Shown: in pieces, positions 42,860 to 52,647 of the stretch
How the letters are laid out: each line of letters opens with the position of its first letter
Numbering within the stretch: position 1 is the first letter of the stretch
Origin: Candidatus Eremiobacterota bacterium
GTDB taxonomy: Bacteria; Vulcanimicrobiota; Vulcanimicrobiia; Vulcanimicrobiales; Vulcanimicrobiaceae
Direction of reading: 5' to 3'
Assembly: GCA_019235885.1 (NCBI GenBank)
Contig: JAFAKB010000011.1
Coordinates: 49,503 to 113,502 of the forward strand
Length of the DNA: 64,000 nt
Notes under the pieces: model-generated
Database searches by the model: none
What the model was told of the DNA's origin: nothing
The model's input: the letters and a program-made list of their open reading frames with translations, nothing else
Translations under genes and position numbers: made by a program

Positions 42860-43807
42860 CTAGACGGTCTCGGAAACGATCCTCCGCGACGAGGTTCGGG
42901 CGAGCGGGACGGAGACAGCCTCGAGCGACGTCAGCACGGTAGCGACGACGAACGCGAGGAACGTCGCGACCGCGTTCGCCGCGTGCGCTTCGCGCAGCGC
43001 CGTCGGCAGCAGCCACAGCACGTTCAGCACCCCGAGCGTGATCTGCAGCGCCGTCAGCCCGAGCGCGACGCGCAGCGCGACCGTCGCGCGCCGCTGATAC
43101 GCCGGCAGCAAGAACGCCGCGGCGATCGCGAACAGCAGCAGCGTTGCCGCGAGCAGCCGATGCGTCATCTGGAGCGTTTGCGGCACGGTTTCACCGAGGA
43201 ACGTGGGCCCGCAGGCGGGGACGCCGAGGCATGCGAGGCCGGCGCCGCTCGAGCTGACGTACGCGCCCGCGCACATGGTGACGAACGCCCACGCGGTCGC
43301 GAGCGCGACCGGCGCGGTTCCGCGCCGCCCTTCGAGCGCCGGTGACGGTTGCCGCGCGTCGTACGTGAACGCCACGACCACCAGCGAGGTCAGGACCGCC
43401 AACAGCAGCATCGCGGCGCCCCAATGAATCATCACCGAGAGCGGGCTGTTCGCGAACTTGATCGTGGCGCCACCGAGCAGCACTTGCAGCACGAACACCG
43501 CGGCGAGCGCGAGCAGCATGCGGCCCAACGGCCGGATCGCCGAGCGCAGCCGCAGGCCGGCGACGACGATCCCCGCGACGACGAACGTCTCGATGAAAGC
43601 GAGCAGGCGATGCATCCACTCCAGCACGACCGTGCCGTGCAGCACCGGCACGACGGCGCCGCGGCAGAGCGGCCAGTCGGGACAGGTCATCCCCGCCACG
43701 TTGATGCGCGTCCAGCTGCCCAGCATCGCGAGCGCAAACGCGACCAGCGTCCCGGCCACCACCAGTGCACGAAAGATCCTCGTTGTATTCACGACGCGCT
43801 GTGCCAA
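42860..43807 (-). CDS. ctaA: Heme A synthase, COX15/CtaA family
   Basis: 315 residues with eight TM helices. His-containing family motifs are visible: the CPDWPLCRG pair of Cys, EWMHRLLAFIE, IHWGAAMLLL, and QMTHRLLAATLL, with a second Cys pair in GLACLGVPACG. It converts heme O to heme A for the aa3-type oxidase; protoheme IX farnesyltransferase (ctaB) is not in this window. Convergent with the SCO gene. Confidence 0.93.
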   Translation of the reverse strand: MAQRVVNTTRIFRALVVAGTLVAFALAMLGSWTRINVAGMTCPDWPLCRGAVVPVLHGTVVLEWMHRLLAFIETFVVAGIVVAGLRLRSAIRPLGRMLLALAAVFVLQVLLGGATIKFANSPLSVMIHWGAAMLLLAVLTSLVVVAFTYDARQPSPALEGRRGTAPVALATAWAFVTMCAGAYVSSSGAGLACLGVPACGPTFLGETVPQTLQMTHRLLAATLLLFAIAAAFLLPAYQRRATVALRVALGLTALQITLGVLNVLWLLPTALREAHAANAVATFLAFVVATVLTSLEAVSVPLARTSSRRIVSETV

Positions 43808-43913
43808 TCGATCCTCTCCGACGACGTGCCGGGACGCACAGTCCGCGACGCACTCCGGCCGAGTCTTCCGGGAACGCCTCGCCGACTTCCTACTGTTCGA
43901 GCGTCGCGGTCGC

Positions 43914-45710
43914 TTACGGCAACAACTCGGCCAACCGGACCCGAACGGTGCGCGCCGCGTTCGAGCCGGCGCTCACGACGCGATACGTGCGGACCGTTCC
44001 GACCGGTGCGGTATTGACCGCCGTCAGCTCGTCCGGTGTCATCGCCGGCGCCGGCTTGCCGCCGATTGCAACGATGCGATCGCCGGCGCGCAATCCCGCC
44101 GCCGCCGCCGGCGAGCCGGCGTAGACGAACGTGACGTCGAACGCGCCGTCAGCACGCCGGCGCAGCTGCAGACCGGTGCGGTTGAACACCGGATCCGCGC
44201 GATGCCGCGCCGGTGCAAGCCACATCGCGCCTTGGCGGTAGTCGATCGAGGTCACGTAGCGCTCGTGCAGGGTCTCGCTCAGGATCGCCGCCTCGACCGT
44301 CGTCGATTCCGAACCGTTCCGCGCCTGCGGGTACGCAGCGACGATCTCGTGCGGCAGGCGCAGTGCGCCGACGTTGATCGCCGCCCGAGCCACGCGCACC
44401 CCTGCGCCGGCGTCGAGACCACGGCTGAAGCGCCGATCCAAGCCGACCGCGTGCGCCCAGTGAGCTTCCACGATCGTCGAACCGGCGTTCCCCGTGTCGA
44501 CCATGCACTCGCCGGCCATGCCGCCGACACGGCACGGTACGAGCGGTGCGTCTTCGTCGAGCGTGAGTGGGACGCGCACTCCGGGATAGCGAGCGTGGCG
44601 CCCGCGAAGCGGCGTGAGCGTGAGCGTTCGCCGAACGGGATCGACGATCGCCGAGAACCGTTCGAAGAGCTCCAGTCCCAGCCAGCCCGCTTTCGGCGGC
44701 AGCGGACCGCGTTCGACCCTCACGAACGGATACGGGATCATGTGCGCGACGCCCTCGCGCACCACCGCCTCGCCGATCCGCAGCTCGCGCACGCGAACGA
44801 ATCCGCTGCTGGTCCACGGCGCCCGCGCCGGGTTCGCCGCGAGCACGCTCAGCCCAAGCCGTCGCGCGGTCGTCGCGGTCAGGATGAAATGCCCCCCGGT
44901 GTCGAGGACGAACGGAAACGGTCCGCGTCCGTCGAGCTTGACGTCGACCAGAATCTTGTGCGCTTCGATGCGAATGGGAACCGTCGTCGAGCGCGCGCCG
45001 CGCACCATCCGAACGTCGTCCCGTTGGGGCGGCGGCGCAAACTCGACGTCGTGCACGACCGGGCGCAGCGCGATCGCACGCGTGGTCAGCGTGACGACGT
45101 CACCATCCTCCGGATACTCGATGCGCCGCACGAACGGAATCACCGCACCATCAACGTCGCGCCAGTCGGAAAACCGCACCACGCGGGTGTCCTCGTTCAG
45201 GCGCAGGATGGTCCGATCGGGAAGCCCGCTTCGGCGATCGAACCAGATCTCGACCGGCACGCCGCCGCGCGGGACGGCCTGCACGACGGCGAACGCGCGA
45301 CCGCCTTGCGAACGCAAGGCCGGCGCCGTCAACCTGCCCACGAGACGGTTCGGCGCGCACCAGCCGCGGCGATCGAACCAGGCGTCGGTGGCGGCGACGG
45401 CGCGGGCGTGCACGGCGTCGTAGCGGTGAACCGTGCCGGACCAATCGCTGATCCACGCCGTCGTCCCGTCGGAGCCCATCGTTTCACCGAGCCCCGCTAC
45501 GTCGAAACGCCGCACGAACTGGCCGCTTCGGAGATCGCTCAACTCGGTGAACGGGCCGCGCAGGAAGCCGAGCATATCGATCGTTCCGTGCAGCGCGACG
45601 GCGGCGTGCGCAGCACGCGCGCACGCCGCGCCTCCGCGTTCGCCGGCCGCGGCGCCGCGGTCTCCGCACAACAGGAGGAGGACCGAGACGGCGAAGATCG
45701 TCAACCGCAC
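43914..45710 (-). CDS. Secreted retroviral-like aspartyl protease plus PDZ protein
   Basis: 598 residues from GTG 45710. A signal/anchor segment (VRLTIFAVSVLLLLCG) precedes a beta-rich domain of ~240 residues. Two pepsin-like half motifs FVLDTGGHFIL and CMVDTGNAGSTIV give a retropepsin-type protease. The C-terminal PDZ domain (RAGDRIVAIGGKPAPAM) follows. The PDZ-protease arrangement resembles HtrA-like substrate-choice proteins but with an aspartic domain. It is 23 bases after the TonB receptor, likely co-transcribed. Confidence 0.72.
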   Translation of the reverse strand: MRLTIFAVSVLLLLCGDRGAAAGERGGAACARAAHAAVALHGTIDMLGFLRGPFTELSDLRSGQFVRRFDVAGLGETMGSDGTTAWISDWSGTVHRYDAVHARAVAATDAWFDRRGWCAPNRLVGRLTAPALRSQGGRAFAVVQAVPRGGVPVEIWFDRRSGLPDRTILRLNEDTRVVRFSDWRDVDGAVIPFVRRIEYPEDGDVVTLTTRAIALRPVVHDVEFAPPPQRDDVRMVRGARSTTVPIRIEAHKILVDVKLDGRGPFPFVLDTGGHFILTATTARRLGLSVLAANPARAPWTSSGFVRVRELRIGEAVVREGVAHMIPYPFVRVERGPLPPKAGWLGLELFERFSAIVDPVRRTLTLTPLRGRHARYPGVRVPLTLDEDAPLVPCRVGGMAGECMVDTGNAGSTIVEAHWAHAVGLDRRFSRGLDAGAGVRVARAAINVGALRLPHEIVAAYPQARNGSESTTVEAAILSETLHERYVTSIDYRQGAMWLAPARHRADPVFNRTGLQLRRRADGAFDVTFVYAGSPAAAAGLRAGDRIVAIGGKPAPAMTPDELTAVNTAPVGTVRTYRVVSAGSNAARTVRVRLAELLP

Positions 45711-45733
45711 CGGTTTGGAATCCGGAGATACGC

Positions 45734-48160
45734 TCAGCGCAGCCGGCCCGCGCGGACGCTGTAGAGCAGCGTGTAGCTGCGCGGCGCGAGCAGCGTCGGA
45801 ACCGGGACGTACGTGCCGCCGCCGCGCAGCGAGAGCGGCTGCGCGAACTCGTTCGTCGAGAAGAGCCCGGTATCGGCGTTGAAGAGGTTGTTCGCGAACA
45901 ACGTGAGCCGGCCGCGCCGCGCCGTCCAGGTGACCCCGGCGGCGACCTGCACGTACGAGCCGAGCGCGTTTCCGTTGTTCGCGGAGACCCAGGTCCCGTT
46001 GACGACCCACTCCAGCGCCGCCTTGCGCTGTTGCGCGTCGATCAGCAGTCCCGCTTTGTGGAGCGGGCGGAACGGAAGCTGCGCGCCGACCGCATACGGG
46101 CTGCCCGCGTAGAGCAGGCGCGGATCCGCCGATGCGAGCACCGCGCCGTTCACGGAGTAGCTCGGCAACGCGATCACCGCGCGACCAAGCACGATTTGTC
46201 CCGAGGCGTCGAAGCCGCGGTAGCGCACCGTCGTCCCGGCGATCTGCTCGGCGACGTAGATGCGGCTCGGGTCGAACGCCTGCGCCCCGCAGATCGCGCC
46301 GCTGTGCCAAAACGCCGCGAGCTGATCGACATAGGTTGCCGGCACCGCGCCGGCCGGAAGCGCGAGGAGCGGAAACTGCGCCTGCAGCGTCCCGTTGCGG
46401 TCGGTGACGTCGTACGCGTTCACGCGGACGCTCCCGCGGCGCCCGCGCCGGCTGTAGTTGAAGCTCGCCGCGCTCTGCGAGCCCGCGGCCGGGACGTCGG
46501 AAGGACCGTTGACGCGGACCTCGCTCGCGCCGCAGTCGTACTGGGCAGCGGCCGGGTCGGCGAACAATCCGCCGGCGCGATATTCCGAGCCGTTCCCGTA
46601 GTTCCCGAGCCCGAACGAGATCGTCTCCTGCTTCGAGGGCGTCAGCGCGACGTTGACGTCGGCGGCGCGGCGCGACTGAGCCAGGCTCACGTTCTGGCCG
46701 TAGCCGAGCGTCGCGCTCCAGCGGTCGGAGAACTTCACGGTGTCGGCGAGCACAGAATAGCCGTAACGGCTGTCGTTCTCGGTCGTGCCCTGAAAGCGCC
46801 CGCTCGCGATCGTGTGACCGCGCCCGGCGAACGTGCCGAAGTTCAGGATCAGCGTGTGGCGGTGGATCGCAACGGTCTCGTAGGTGAAGACGCCCGCGCC
46901 GTGTCCCGCCAAGTCGGACCGGTACGGCGACGGAATTCCGCCGACCACGCGGCCGAGCTCGCTGTCGACGTAGCCGTACGCGTTCGAGAACGCGTTGACG
47001 TTCACGATGACGTTTCCGATCTGACCTTGCATTCCGAACGTCTGCTGACCGCTCGTCCCGCGGATCGTCCCGCCGGGGCCGTACCCGCACGGCAGCAAGG
47101 TGACGAACTGGTCGCATAACGGCGAGGAGCGATTCGTCCCGCCGAGATAGCCGCCGGTCAGCGTAACGTGGCCGACCGGGTAGCGCAGCTTGAAGAAATC
47201 GCCGGTGCGGTCGAACGCGCCGTCGTGCACGTAGTCGAGCCCGCTGGTGTCTTCGAAACGCAAGCCGGTGAGGATGCTGTCGCCGCCGCGCACGGCGTGC
47301 TGCAGCGCGATCCCGAGCTTGTGATAGGAACCGCTCAGCGAGAGTTGCGCAGCGGTGTGCTCGTAGGTGCCGTACGACGCGGACGCCTGCGTCTGCCAGG
47401 TCTTCGTCGGCTCCAAGGTCCGGAAATTGACCGCGCCGCCGATCCCGGTGCCGTTGTTCCCGCTGCTCACGCTGACGCCGGTCGACAAGTCGGCGGCGAC
47501 CGACTGCAGCGTCGCCGCGCCGCCGCCGAGCAGCGGCGTGCCGCCCGCGCTCGCAAGGGTTTGCGAAGGGTCCATGTTGCGCAGCGAAATCGAAAGCGTA
47601 CCGAGCTGCTGGTCCTGCGTGACGGAGATTCCGCCGATCTTGTCGAGCGCGTCGGAAAGGTTCTCCGAGATGCGGCGGATCGGATTGCCTTCGTCGACGT
47701 CGACGCTCGAGATCGAGACCGCCGGGCGCGCGCGCACGCGGCCGATCTCTTTCAGCTGTTCCGGCGCCGGGGTCGCGGACGCGTTCGGCGGCGCGGGCTT
47801 CTTCGCGGCCGCCCGCTCGAGGGTGATCTCGACGACCTTGCGCTCGCCCGCGAGCGCTTCGACGTCGTCCGCGTCGACGCCGGCGTAGCCGCTCAGCACG
47901 ACGCGCAATCGGTAGAGCCCAGGTTCGACGTCGGTGAAGCGGACGCGGCCGTCGTGCGGGGTCAGCGCCGACCCGGTCAACGCGCCGCTGATGAACACGC
48001 GTGCGTCGGCGAGCGGTTTCCCCGCCGCGTCGGTGACGCGGACTTCGATCTCGGAAGGCGCGCTCTGCGCGTGCGCCGCCGAAGGCAGCGCGAGCGCGAG
48101 CGCACAGAACAGCACTGCGACATACGTCGCGAGAAAAGAACGCCCACGCATCGTGCTCAT
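45734..48160 (-). CDS. TonB-dependent outer-membrane receptor
   Basis: 808 residues. Signal peptide (FLATYVAVLFCALALALPSAAHA), N-terminal carboxypeptidase-regulatory-like beta-sandwich (residues ~38-112, GKPLADARVFISG), then the plug with ISENLSDALDKIGGISV and NNGTGIGGAVNFRTL, then the barrel with repeated aromatic beta strands to VRAGRLR. It imports an unknown ligand with energy from TonB/ExbBD, none of which is in the window. This shows an outer membrane. The next gene encodes a protease/PDZ protein, possibly processing the ligand. Confidence 0.9.
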   Translation of the reverse strand: MSTMRGRSFLATYVAVLFCALALALPSAAHAQSAPSEIEVRVTDAAGKPLADARVFISGALTGSALTPHDGRVRFTDVEPGLYRLRVVLSGYAGVDADDVEALAGERKVVEITLERAAAKKPAPPNASATPAPEQLKEIGRVRARPAVSISSVDVDEGNPIRRISENLSDALDKIGGISVTQDQQLGTLSISLRNMDPSQTLASAGGTPLLGGGAATLQSVAADLSTGVSVSSGNNGTGIGGAVNFRTLEPTKTWQTQASASYGTYEHTAAQLSLSGSYHKLGIALQHAVRGGDSILTGLRFEDTSGLDYVHDGAFDRTGDFFKLRYPVGHVTLTGGYLGGTNRSSPLCDQFVTLLPCGYGPGGTIRGTSGQQTFGMQGQIGNVIVNVNAFSNAYGYVDSELGRVVGGIPSPYRSDLAGHGAGVFTYETVAIHRHTLILNFGTFAGRGHTIASGRFQGTTENDSRYGYSVLADTVKFSDRWSATLGYGQNVSLAQSRRAADVNVALTPSKQETISFGLGNYGNGSEYRAGGLFADPAAAQYDCGASEVRVNGPSDVPAAGSQSAASFNYSRRGRRGSVRVNAYDVTDRNGTLQAQFPLLALPAGAVPATYVDQLAAFWHSGAICGAQAFDPSRIYVAEQIAGTTVRYRGFDASGQIVLGRAVIALPSYSVNGAVLASADPRLLYAGSPYAVGAQLPFRPLHKAGLLIDAQQRKAALEWVVNGTWVSANNGNALGSYVQVAAGVTWTARRGRLTLFANNLFNADTGLFSTNEFAQPLSLRGGGTYVPVPTLLAPRSYTLLYSVRAGRLR

Positions 48161-48232
48161 CGCTTCGGCTCCGGCTGCAACGGGCCTCGTCCCATTCCGT
48201 ACGTTTACAGTGCGGCGATCGCGTGACCGTGC

Positions 48233-48934
48233 TCAGTGCAGGCGCGGCGAGGCGGCGGCGAAGCGGCGGACGAGCACGTCGACGTTGGTGATCGCGGTGC
48301 CGACGACGACCGCGTTCGCGCCGGCGGCGAACGCCGCGCGCACGTCGTCCGGCGCCGCTACGCCGCCTTCGCAGATCGCGAACGCGCCGCTCGCCGCGCA
48401 CGCGCGCACGAGCTCGAGCGCGGGAAGCGGCGTGCCGCGCGTTTGGTCCGTGTAGCCGCACAACGTCGTCGCGACGATCTCCGCGCCCGCCGCAACGGCG
48501 TGGGCTATGTCGTCGGCCGCCGCGCAGTCCGCCATCGCAAGCGCGCCGCGCGCGTGAACGGAAGCCACCATTGCGGCGACGTCGCGGCCGCTCGGACGCG
48601 GGCGACCGGTTGCGTCGAACGCGACGATCTCCGCGCCCGCGGCGACCGCTTCGGCGACCTCGCGCTCGCTCGCGGTGATGTACGGTTCGAACCCCGCGTA
48701 CGCGCGCTTGACGATGCCGACGATCGGAACCGCGACCGCGCGCCGCACGGCGGCGATGCGCGCCAGCCCTTCGACGCGGACCGCGGCGGCGCCGTTCGCC
48801 ACCGCGACGCGGCTGAGCAGCGCGATCGTCTCCGGTGTGTTGAGCGGCGAGTCGGTTTCGGCTTGCACCGAGACGATCAGCGCGCCGCGCAACGCGTCGA
48901 GCACCTCGGCCGGAGGGCGACGACGAACGGGCAT
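48233..48934 (-). CDS. nanE: N-acetylmannosamine-6-phosphate 2-epimerase (NanE)
   Basis: 233 residues of TIM-barrel NanE family. Motifs: GALIVSVQAETDSPLN, VPIVGIVKRAY, GAEIVAFDATGRPRP, and FAICEGGVAAPDD with VGTAITN near the end. It converts ManNAc-6-P to GlcNAc-6-P in sialic-acid or amino-sugar catabolism. Start ATG 48934 shares a base with the kinase stop. Confidence 0.87.
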   Translation of the reverse strand: MPVRRRPPAEVLDALRGALIVSVQAETDSPLNTPETIALLSRVAVANGAAAVRVEGLARIAAVRRAVAVPIVGIVKRAYAGFEPYITASEREVAEAVAAGAEIVAFDATGRPRPSGRDVAAMVASVHARGALAMADCAAADDIAHAVAAGAEIVATTLCGYTDQTRGTPLPALELVRACAASGAFAICEGGVAAPDDVRAAFAAGANAVVVGTAITNVDVLVRRFAAASPRLH

Positions 48935-49869
48935 CAGCCTTCGAGGATGCGGTCGGGGACCGCCAAGCCGGCGTCGGCGAACGCGAGCAGGGCGGCGCCG
49001 ATCGCGGGATCGTAGCGCGGCGTCACCGCGCGCGCGCGCGGCGCGAGCTCGGCGAGCCGTTCGCGCGCGCGCGCGAAGAACGCTTCGTTGACGAACGCGC
49101 CGCCGGCGAACGCGACCGGCACGTCGCGCGCGCCGAGATCGAGCCGCGCGAGCGCCGTCGCGGCGAGCGCGGCGAGCGCCGAGGCTGCCTCGCCGACGAT
49201 CGCCGACGCGCCGGCGTCGCCGAGCCGCGCGGCATCGTGCACGAGGCGCGCGAAACCCGCCAGCTCCGCGCGCGAGACGCGCCCGAGCAGCGCCGCGGTC
49301 GCCAAATCGCGCAAGTTGCGGCGGTCGAAGTACGACAGCGCCGCCTCGCCGAGCGGGCTGCGCGCGCCGCGGTCCGCTTCGGCCATCGCGTGCGCGAGGC
49401 CGTCGCGCGCGACCGCGAACGCGCTCCCTTCGTCGCCGAACAGAAAGCCCCAGCCGCCGACGCGCACCGACGTTCCGTCCGCGGCTTCGCCGTACGCCAC
49501 CGAGCCGGTTCCGGCGATCACGACGACCGCCGGCCGCGCGTGAACCGCGCCGGCGAGCGCGATCGGCGCGTCGTGCTGCACGCGCACGACCGGCGCGGCG
49601 AACTGCGGCTGCGCGCCGTCGAAGTGCGCGTCGTAGCCGGAGAGTCCCGCGTGCACCGCCTCGAAGCGCGTCGCGCGCGGCAAGCCGGCCGCGTCGAGCG
49701 CGCGCATCAGCGCGTCGTTCGACGCGTCGGCGAACTTGCGTGAACCGGGCGGCTCGTCGACGTGATCGGCCGGTCCGCCTCGCCCGCGGCCGCGCACCAC
49801 GCCGTCCTGATCGACGATCACCGCCGTCGTGTGCGACTGCCCCCCGTCGATCCCCGCGACGAGCTTCAC
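48934..49869 (-). CDS. BadF/BadG-type N-acetylglucosamine (amino-sugar) kinase
   Basis: 311 residues from GTG 49869, GTGA overlap with the ImmA-like gene. ASKHA motifs: VAGIDGGQSHTTAVIVD at the start, VVIAGTGSVAYG and GGWGFLFGDEGSA, with a late GGAFVNEAFF. It phosphorylates GlcNAc or ManNAc; with NanE this gives GlcNAc-6-P. The exact sugar is inferred. Confidence 0.85.
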   Translation of the reverse strand: MKLVAGIDGGQSHTTAVIVDQDGVVRGRGRGGPADHVDEPPGSRKFADASNDALMRALDAAGLPRATRFEAVHAGLSGYDAHFDGAQPQFAAPVVRVQHDAPIALAGAVHARPAVVVIAGTGSVAYGEAADGTSVRVGGWGFLFGDEGSAFAVARDGLAHAMAEADRGARSPLGEAALSYFDRRNLRDLATAALLGRVSRAELAGFARLVHDAARLGDAGASAIVGEAASALAALAATALARLDLGARDVPVAFAGGAFVNEAFFARARERLAELAPRARAVTPRYDPAIGAALLAFADAGLAVPDRILEG

Positions 49870-50162
49870 GGCGCGAGCGATTCCGCGAACGCGTCGGCAG
49901 CGGCTTCGCGCGCGGTTCGGTTCGCGATGCGCAGAACCTCGCCGATCGCCTCGCGATGATGGTACAGCTCGTGCGCGATCGCGCGATCGAGCGCGTCGCG
50001 CACGATGCACGACGAGCCGGCCGGCAGCGCGCGCTCGTTGATGCGAATCACCGGGCCGTCGGGATCGTACTCCGCCACCAGCGTCGCGGCGCCCCAGTCG
50101 CCGAGGTCGGCGACTTCGACCCGCACGCCGTACGCATCGGCGAGCGCGCGCGGGTCAGGCAT
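49866..50162 (-). CDS. Small ImmA/IrrE-like metallopeptidase
   Basis: 98 residues. HELYH (64-68) gives the HExxH zinc site of M78 peptidases, followed by TAREAAADAFAESL, with a possible third ligand Glu. The N-terminus is beta-rich. M78 peptidases cleave repressors in mobile-element switches and the DNA-damage response. Here it is inside an amino-sugar operon, not next to an HTH repressor. The ATG at 50162 lies at the edge of the dispersed repeat. Confidence 0.6.
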   Translation of the reverse strand: MPDPRALADAYGVRVEVADLGDWGAATLVAEYDPDGPVIRINERALPAGSSCIVRDALDRAIAHELYHHREAIGEVLRIANRTAREAAADAFAESLAP

Positions 50163-50187
50163 CCTTCGACAAGCTCAGGACAGGCTC
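50162..50187 (-). repeat. Short dispersed-type repeat at a gene junction
   Basis: The minus strand reads AGCCTGTCCTGAGCTTGTCG followed by AAGGAT. I recognise this as a motif that recurs in intergenic regions of many environmental genomes; that is memory, not a search. It supplies the final codons and TGA of the FAD gene (stop 50175), and its AAGGATG end gives the ATG of the small metallopeptidase. Only one copy was seen in this window. Confidence 0.5.
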
Positions 50188-51536
50188 GCGGCGGGGCGGC
50201 GCAAGTCGACGCCGTCGCGGACGAGCCGCTCGCGCAGCAGCGCGGGATCGAGCGCGCGCGGCGCGACGGCGCGCTGCACGGAGAGCGCCGCGGCCGTCCC
50301 GGCGGCTTGGCCCAACGTCATCACGGTCGGCGTCAGACGCGTCGAGGCGAGCGCTTCGTGCGTCGTCGAGATGCAGCGCCCCGCGACCAGCAAATCGTCG
50401 ACGCGCTTCGGCACCAGACAGCGGTACGGAATCTCGTACGAGGCGCCGGCCGGCAGACGGTGCGTCGTCGTCCCGGCTCCGGACGGGTTGTGAATGTCGA
50501 TCGGGTAGGCGCTGCGCGCGACCGCGTCGTCAAACGTACGCGCGTTCAGCACGTCGTCGGCGGTGAGGGTGTATTCCCCCTCGATGCGGCGCGACTCGCG
50601 CACGCCGATCTGCGTCGCGGTCGCGGCGAGCCGCGCGTTCGCGAAGCCCGGCACGTCGCGGCGGAAGAAATCCAGCAGCTGCATCACCTGCGCGCGCGCC
50701 TCGACCTCGGCGCGGGTCAGATCGTCGGGATCGAGCGGGTCGACGCCGACGACGCGCGTCATGTTGACCGTCACCTCGTCCGGGTACGGCGTGGCGAAGA
50801 ACGAGACCAGCTCGCGCGGGACGTTGACGGTGCCCCGTTCGCGCGCCGCATCCCAGAGCTCGTACAGCCCGGCGACCGCGGTCAGCGCGCCGGGCGTGCG
50901 CTCGTGCGTCTTGAGCGAGCTGCGCATCTGCTCGGGATGCGCACGCACGTACGCGGAGAGCAGCCCGAGGTCGACGTGCGAGAGCCGGAACATCAGCGAA
51001 GCCGGCTGCACGCGGCCGCGCGCGTCGCCCTGCTGCGTCGGTACGCCGGCGCTCGCGGCGACGTACGCGTCGGCGGTCGCGTCGATCGTGCGCCGCGCGC
51101 GCACCTCACGAACTCCGCCGACGGTCGCGAAGCGCGCGCCCGCGACGCGCGTTCCTTCCATCAGCGCGTCGAGGAACCAGGCGTGCAGCAGCAGCGCGAC
51201 GTTGTTTTCGCGCATCATCTCGAAGAGCAGCGCCTTGTGGATCTCCGGATCGAACGGCGTGATCGTCGGAACGTAGTCCGACGCGTCGTGCAGGTGCCCG
51301 GGCGAGCCGCCGCGCGCGACGAGCCGCTCGACGATCTCCTGCGCGATCCCGCCGACGATTCGCTCCTCGCCGGAATGAAACGTCATCCACGGCCCGACCA
51401 TCGACGCCGTCGCCGTGCCGCCGAGAAAGCCGTAGCGCTCGACCAGCAGGACGCGCGTCCCGTTCCGCGCCGCCGCCAGCGCGGCGGCACAACCGGCGTT
51501 TCCTCCGCCGATCACGAGGACGTCGTACTCGCGCAT
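50175..51536 (-). CDS. FAD-dependent oxidoreductase
   Basis: 453 residues. Rossmann signature YDVLVIGGGNAGCAAALAAA; ERYGFLGGTATASMVG and LLVAGRCISTTHEALAS near the end, a pattern of the FAD_oxidored family. The stop and last residues come from the repeat at 50162. It is 20 bases after the SDR gene and may be in the same operon. The substrate is unknown; amine, sugar or organic acids are possible. Confidence 0.82.
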   Translation of the reverse strand: MREYDVLVIGGGNAGCAAALAAARNGTRVLLVERYGFLGGTATASMVGPWMTFHSGEERIVGGIAQEIVERLVARGGSPGHLHDASDYVPTITPFDPEIHKALLFEMMRENNVALLLHAWFLDALMEGTRVAGARFATVGGVREVRARRTIDATADAYVAASAGVPTQQGDARGRVQPASLMFRLSHVDLGLLSAYVRAHPEQMRSSLKTHERTPGALTAVAGLYELWDAARERGTVNVPRELVSFFATPYPDEVTVNMTRVVGVDPLDPDDLTRAEVEARAQVMQLLDFFRRDVPGFANARLAATATQIGVRESRRIEGEYTLTADDVLNARTFDDAVARSAYPIDIHNPSGAGTTTHRLPAGASYEIPYRCLVPKRVDDLLVAGRCISTTHEALASTRLTPTVMTLGQAAGTAAALSVQRAVAPRALDPALLRERLVRDGVDLRRPAASLS

Positions 51537-51556
51537 CGGCGTGGCCTTCGCGGGCG

Positions 51557-52576
51557 CTACGGGTTTCCGCTTCCTCCCGAGGCGCCGAAGACCTGACCCG
51601 TCGAGTAGCTGGACTCCGCCGATGCGAGCGCGACGTAGACCGGCGCGAGCTCGGCCGGCTGGCCGGCGCGCCCGTACGGCGTCTGCGCGCCGAACTCCGG
51701 CAACTCGGACTCCGGCTGGCCGCCGCAGACCTGCAGCGGCGTCCAGATCGGCCCTGGCGCGACCGCGTTCACGCGAATCCCTTGTTTTGCGACCTGCTTC
51801 GCGAGGGCTTTGGTGAACGCGACGATCGCCGCTTTGGTTTGCGAGTAGTCGAGCAAGTTCGGGCTCGGCTCGTACGCCTGCACCGAGGCGGTGTTGATGA
51901 TGCTCGAGCCCGCATCGAGGTGCGGCAGCGCAGCCTTGGTGATCCAGAACATCGCGTAGACGTTGGTCTTGAACGTCCAGTCGAAGTCCTCGGTCGTGAG
52001 GTCCGCGATCGCGTCGTGCGAGTGCTGCCGCGCCGCGTTGTTCACCAGGATGTCGAGCCCGCCGAGCTGCGCGACGGCGTCCGCGACCAGCTTGCGGCAG
52101 AAATCTTCGGCGCGGATGTCGCCCGGCAGCGGGACCGCCTTGCGCCCCGCCGCGCGGATCAGGTCGACGACCTCGTGCGCGTCCGGCTCTTCGGCCGGCA
52201 GGTAGCCGATCGCGACGTCGGCACCCTCGCGCGCGAACGCGATCGCCGCCGCGCGCCCCATCCCCGAATCGCCGCCGGTGATCAGCGCCTTGCGCCCGTT
52301 CAACCGGCCCGAACCGCGATAGCTCTGCTCGCCGTGGTCCGGTCGCGGCGTCATCTTGCCGGCGAGGCCCGGCCACGGCTGCTGCTGCCGCGGGAACGGC
52401 GGGCGCGGATATTCGCTCGTCGGATCGCGCTTCGTCGTCTGATCGGTGCCCGAGCGCGGCGCGGTTTGCGCGGCCGCCGCCTGCGCGCCCGTTCCCACCG
52501 CCGCCGCGGCGATTCCGGTTCCGACGCCGCCGACGAAGCTTCGCCGCGAGCTGTTGCCGACTTCGTTCCAATTCAT
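51557..52576 (-). CDS. Tat-exported short-chain dehydrogenase/reductase
   Basis: 339 residues. A Tat signal with [19 protein letters not shown] sits near the start, then a Pro-rich linker to an SDR core: [16 protein letters not shown] (NAD(P) site), NNAARQ, and catalytic Ser/Tyr-Lys in INTASVQAY and [10 protein letters not shown]. YghA-like dehydrogenases have the same [12 protein letters not shown] linker. Periplasmic location with cofactor loaded before export is inferred. Confidence 0.85.
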   Translation of the reverse strand: MNWNEVGNSSRRSFVGGVGTGIAAAAVGTGAQAAAAQTAPRSGTDQTTKRDPTSEYPRPPFPRQQQPWPGLAGKMTPRPDHGEQSYRGSGRLNGRKALITGGDSGMGRAAAIAFAREGADVAIGYLPAEEPDAHEVVDLIRAAGRKAVPLPGDIRAEDFCRKLVADAVAQLGGLDILVNNAARQHSHDAIADLTTEDFDWTFKTNVYAMFWITKAALPHLDAGSSIINTASVQAYEPSPNLLDYSQTKAAIVAFTKALAKQVAKQGIRVNAVAPGPIWTPLQVCGGQPESELPEFGAQTPYGRAGQPAELAPVYVALASAESSYSTGQVFGASGGSGNP

Positions 52577-52647
52577 GCGAGGGTTCTTTCCCGTGCTTGC
52601 ACCGGGGCGCGGTGTCGGGCGCTCGCCGTGCAGCCCTGCACGGAAGT

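Noticed and set aside
43914..48461. 1500-codon open minus-strand frame through the protease, TonB and nanE genes
   Set aside because: Only the part from 45710 down is a real protein; upstream it is out of frame with the TonB receptor and has shadow-type residues.
49866..50162. Toxin-antitoxin or phage-repressor switch based on the ImmA-like peptidase
   Set aside because: No helix-turn-helix partner is adjacent; neighbours are metabolic genes.
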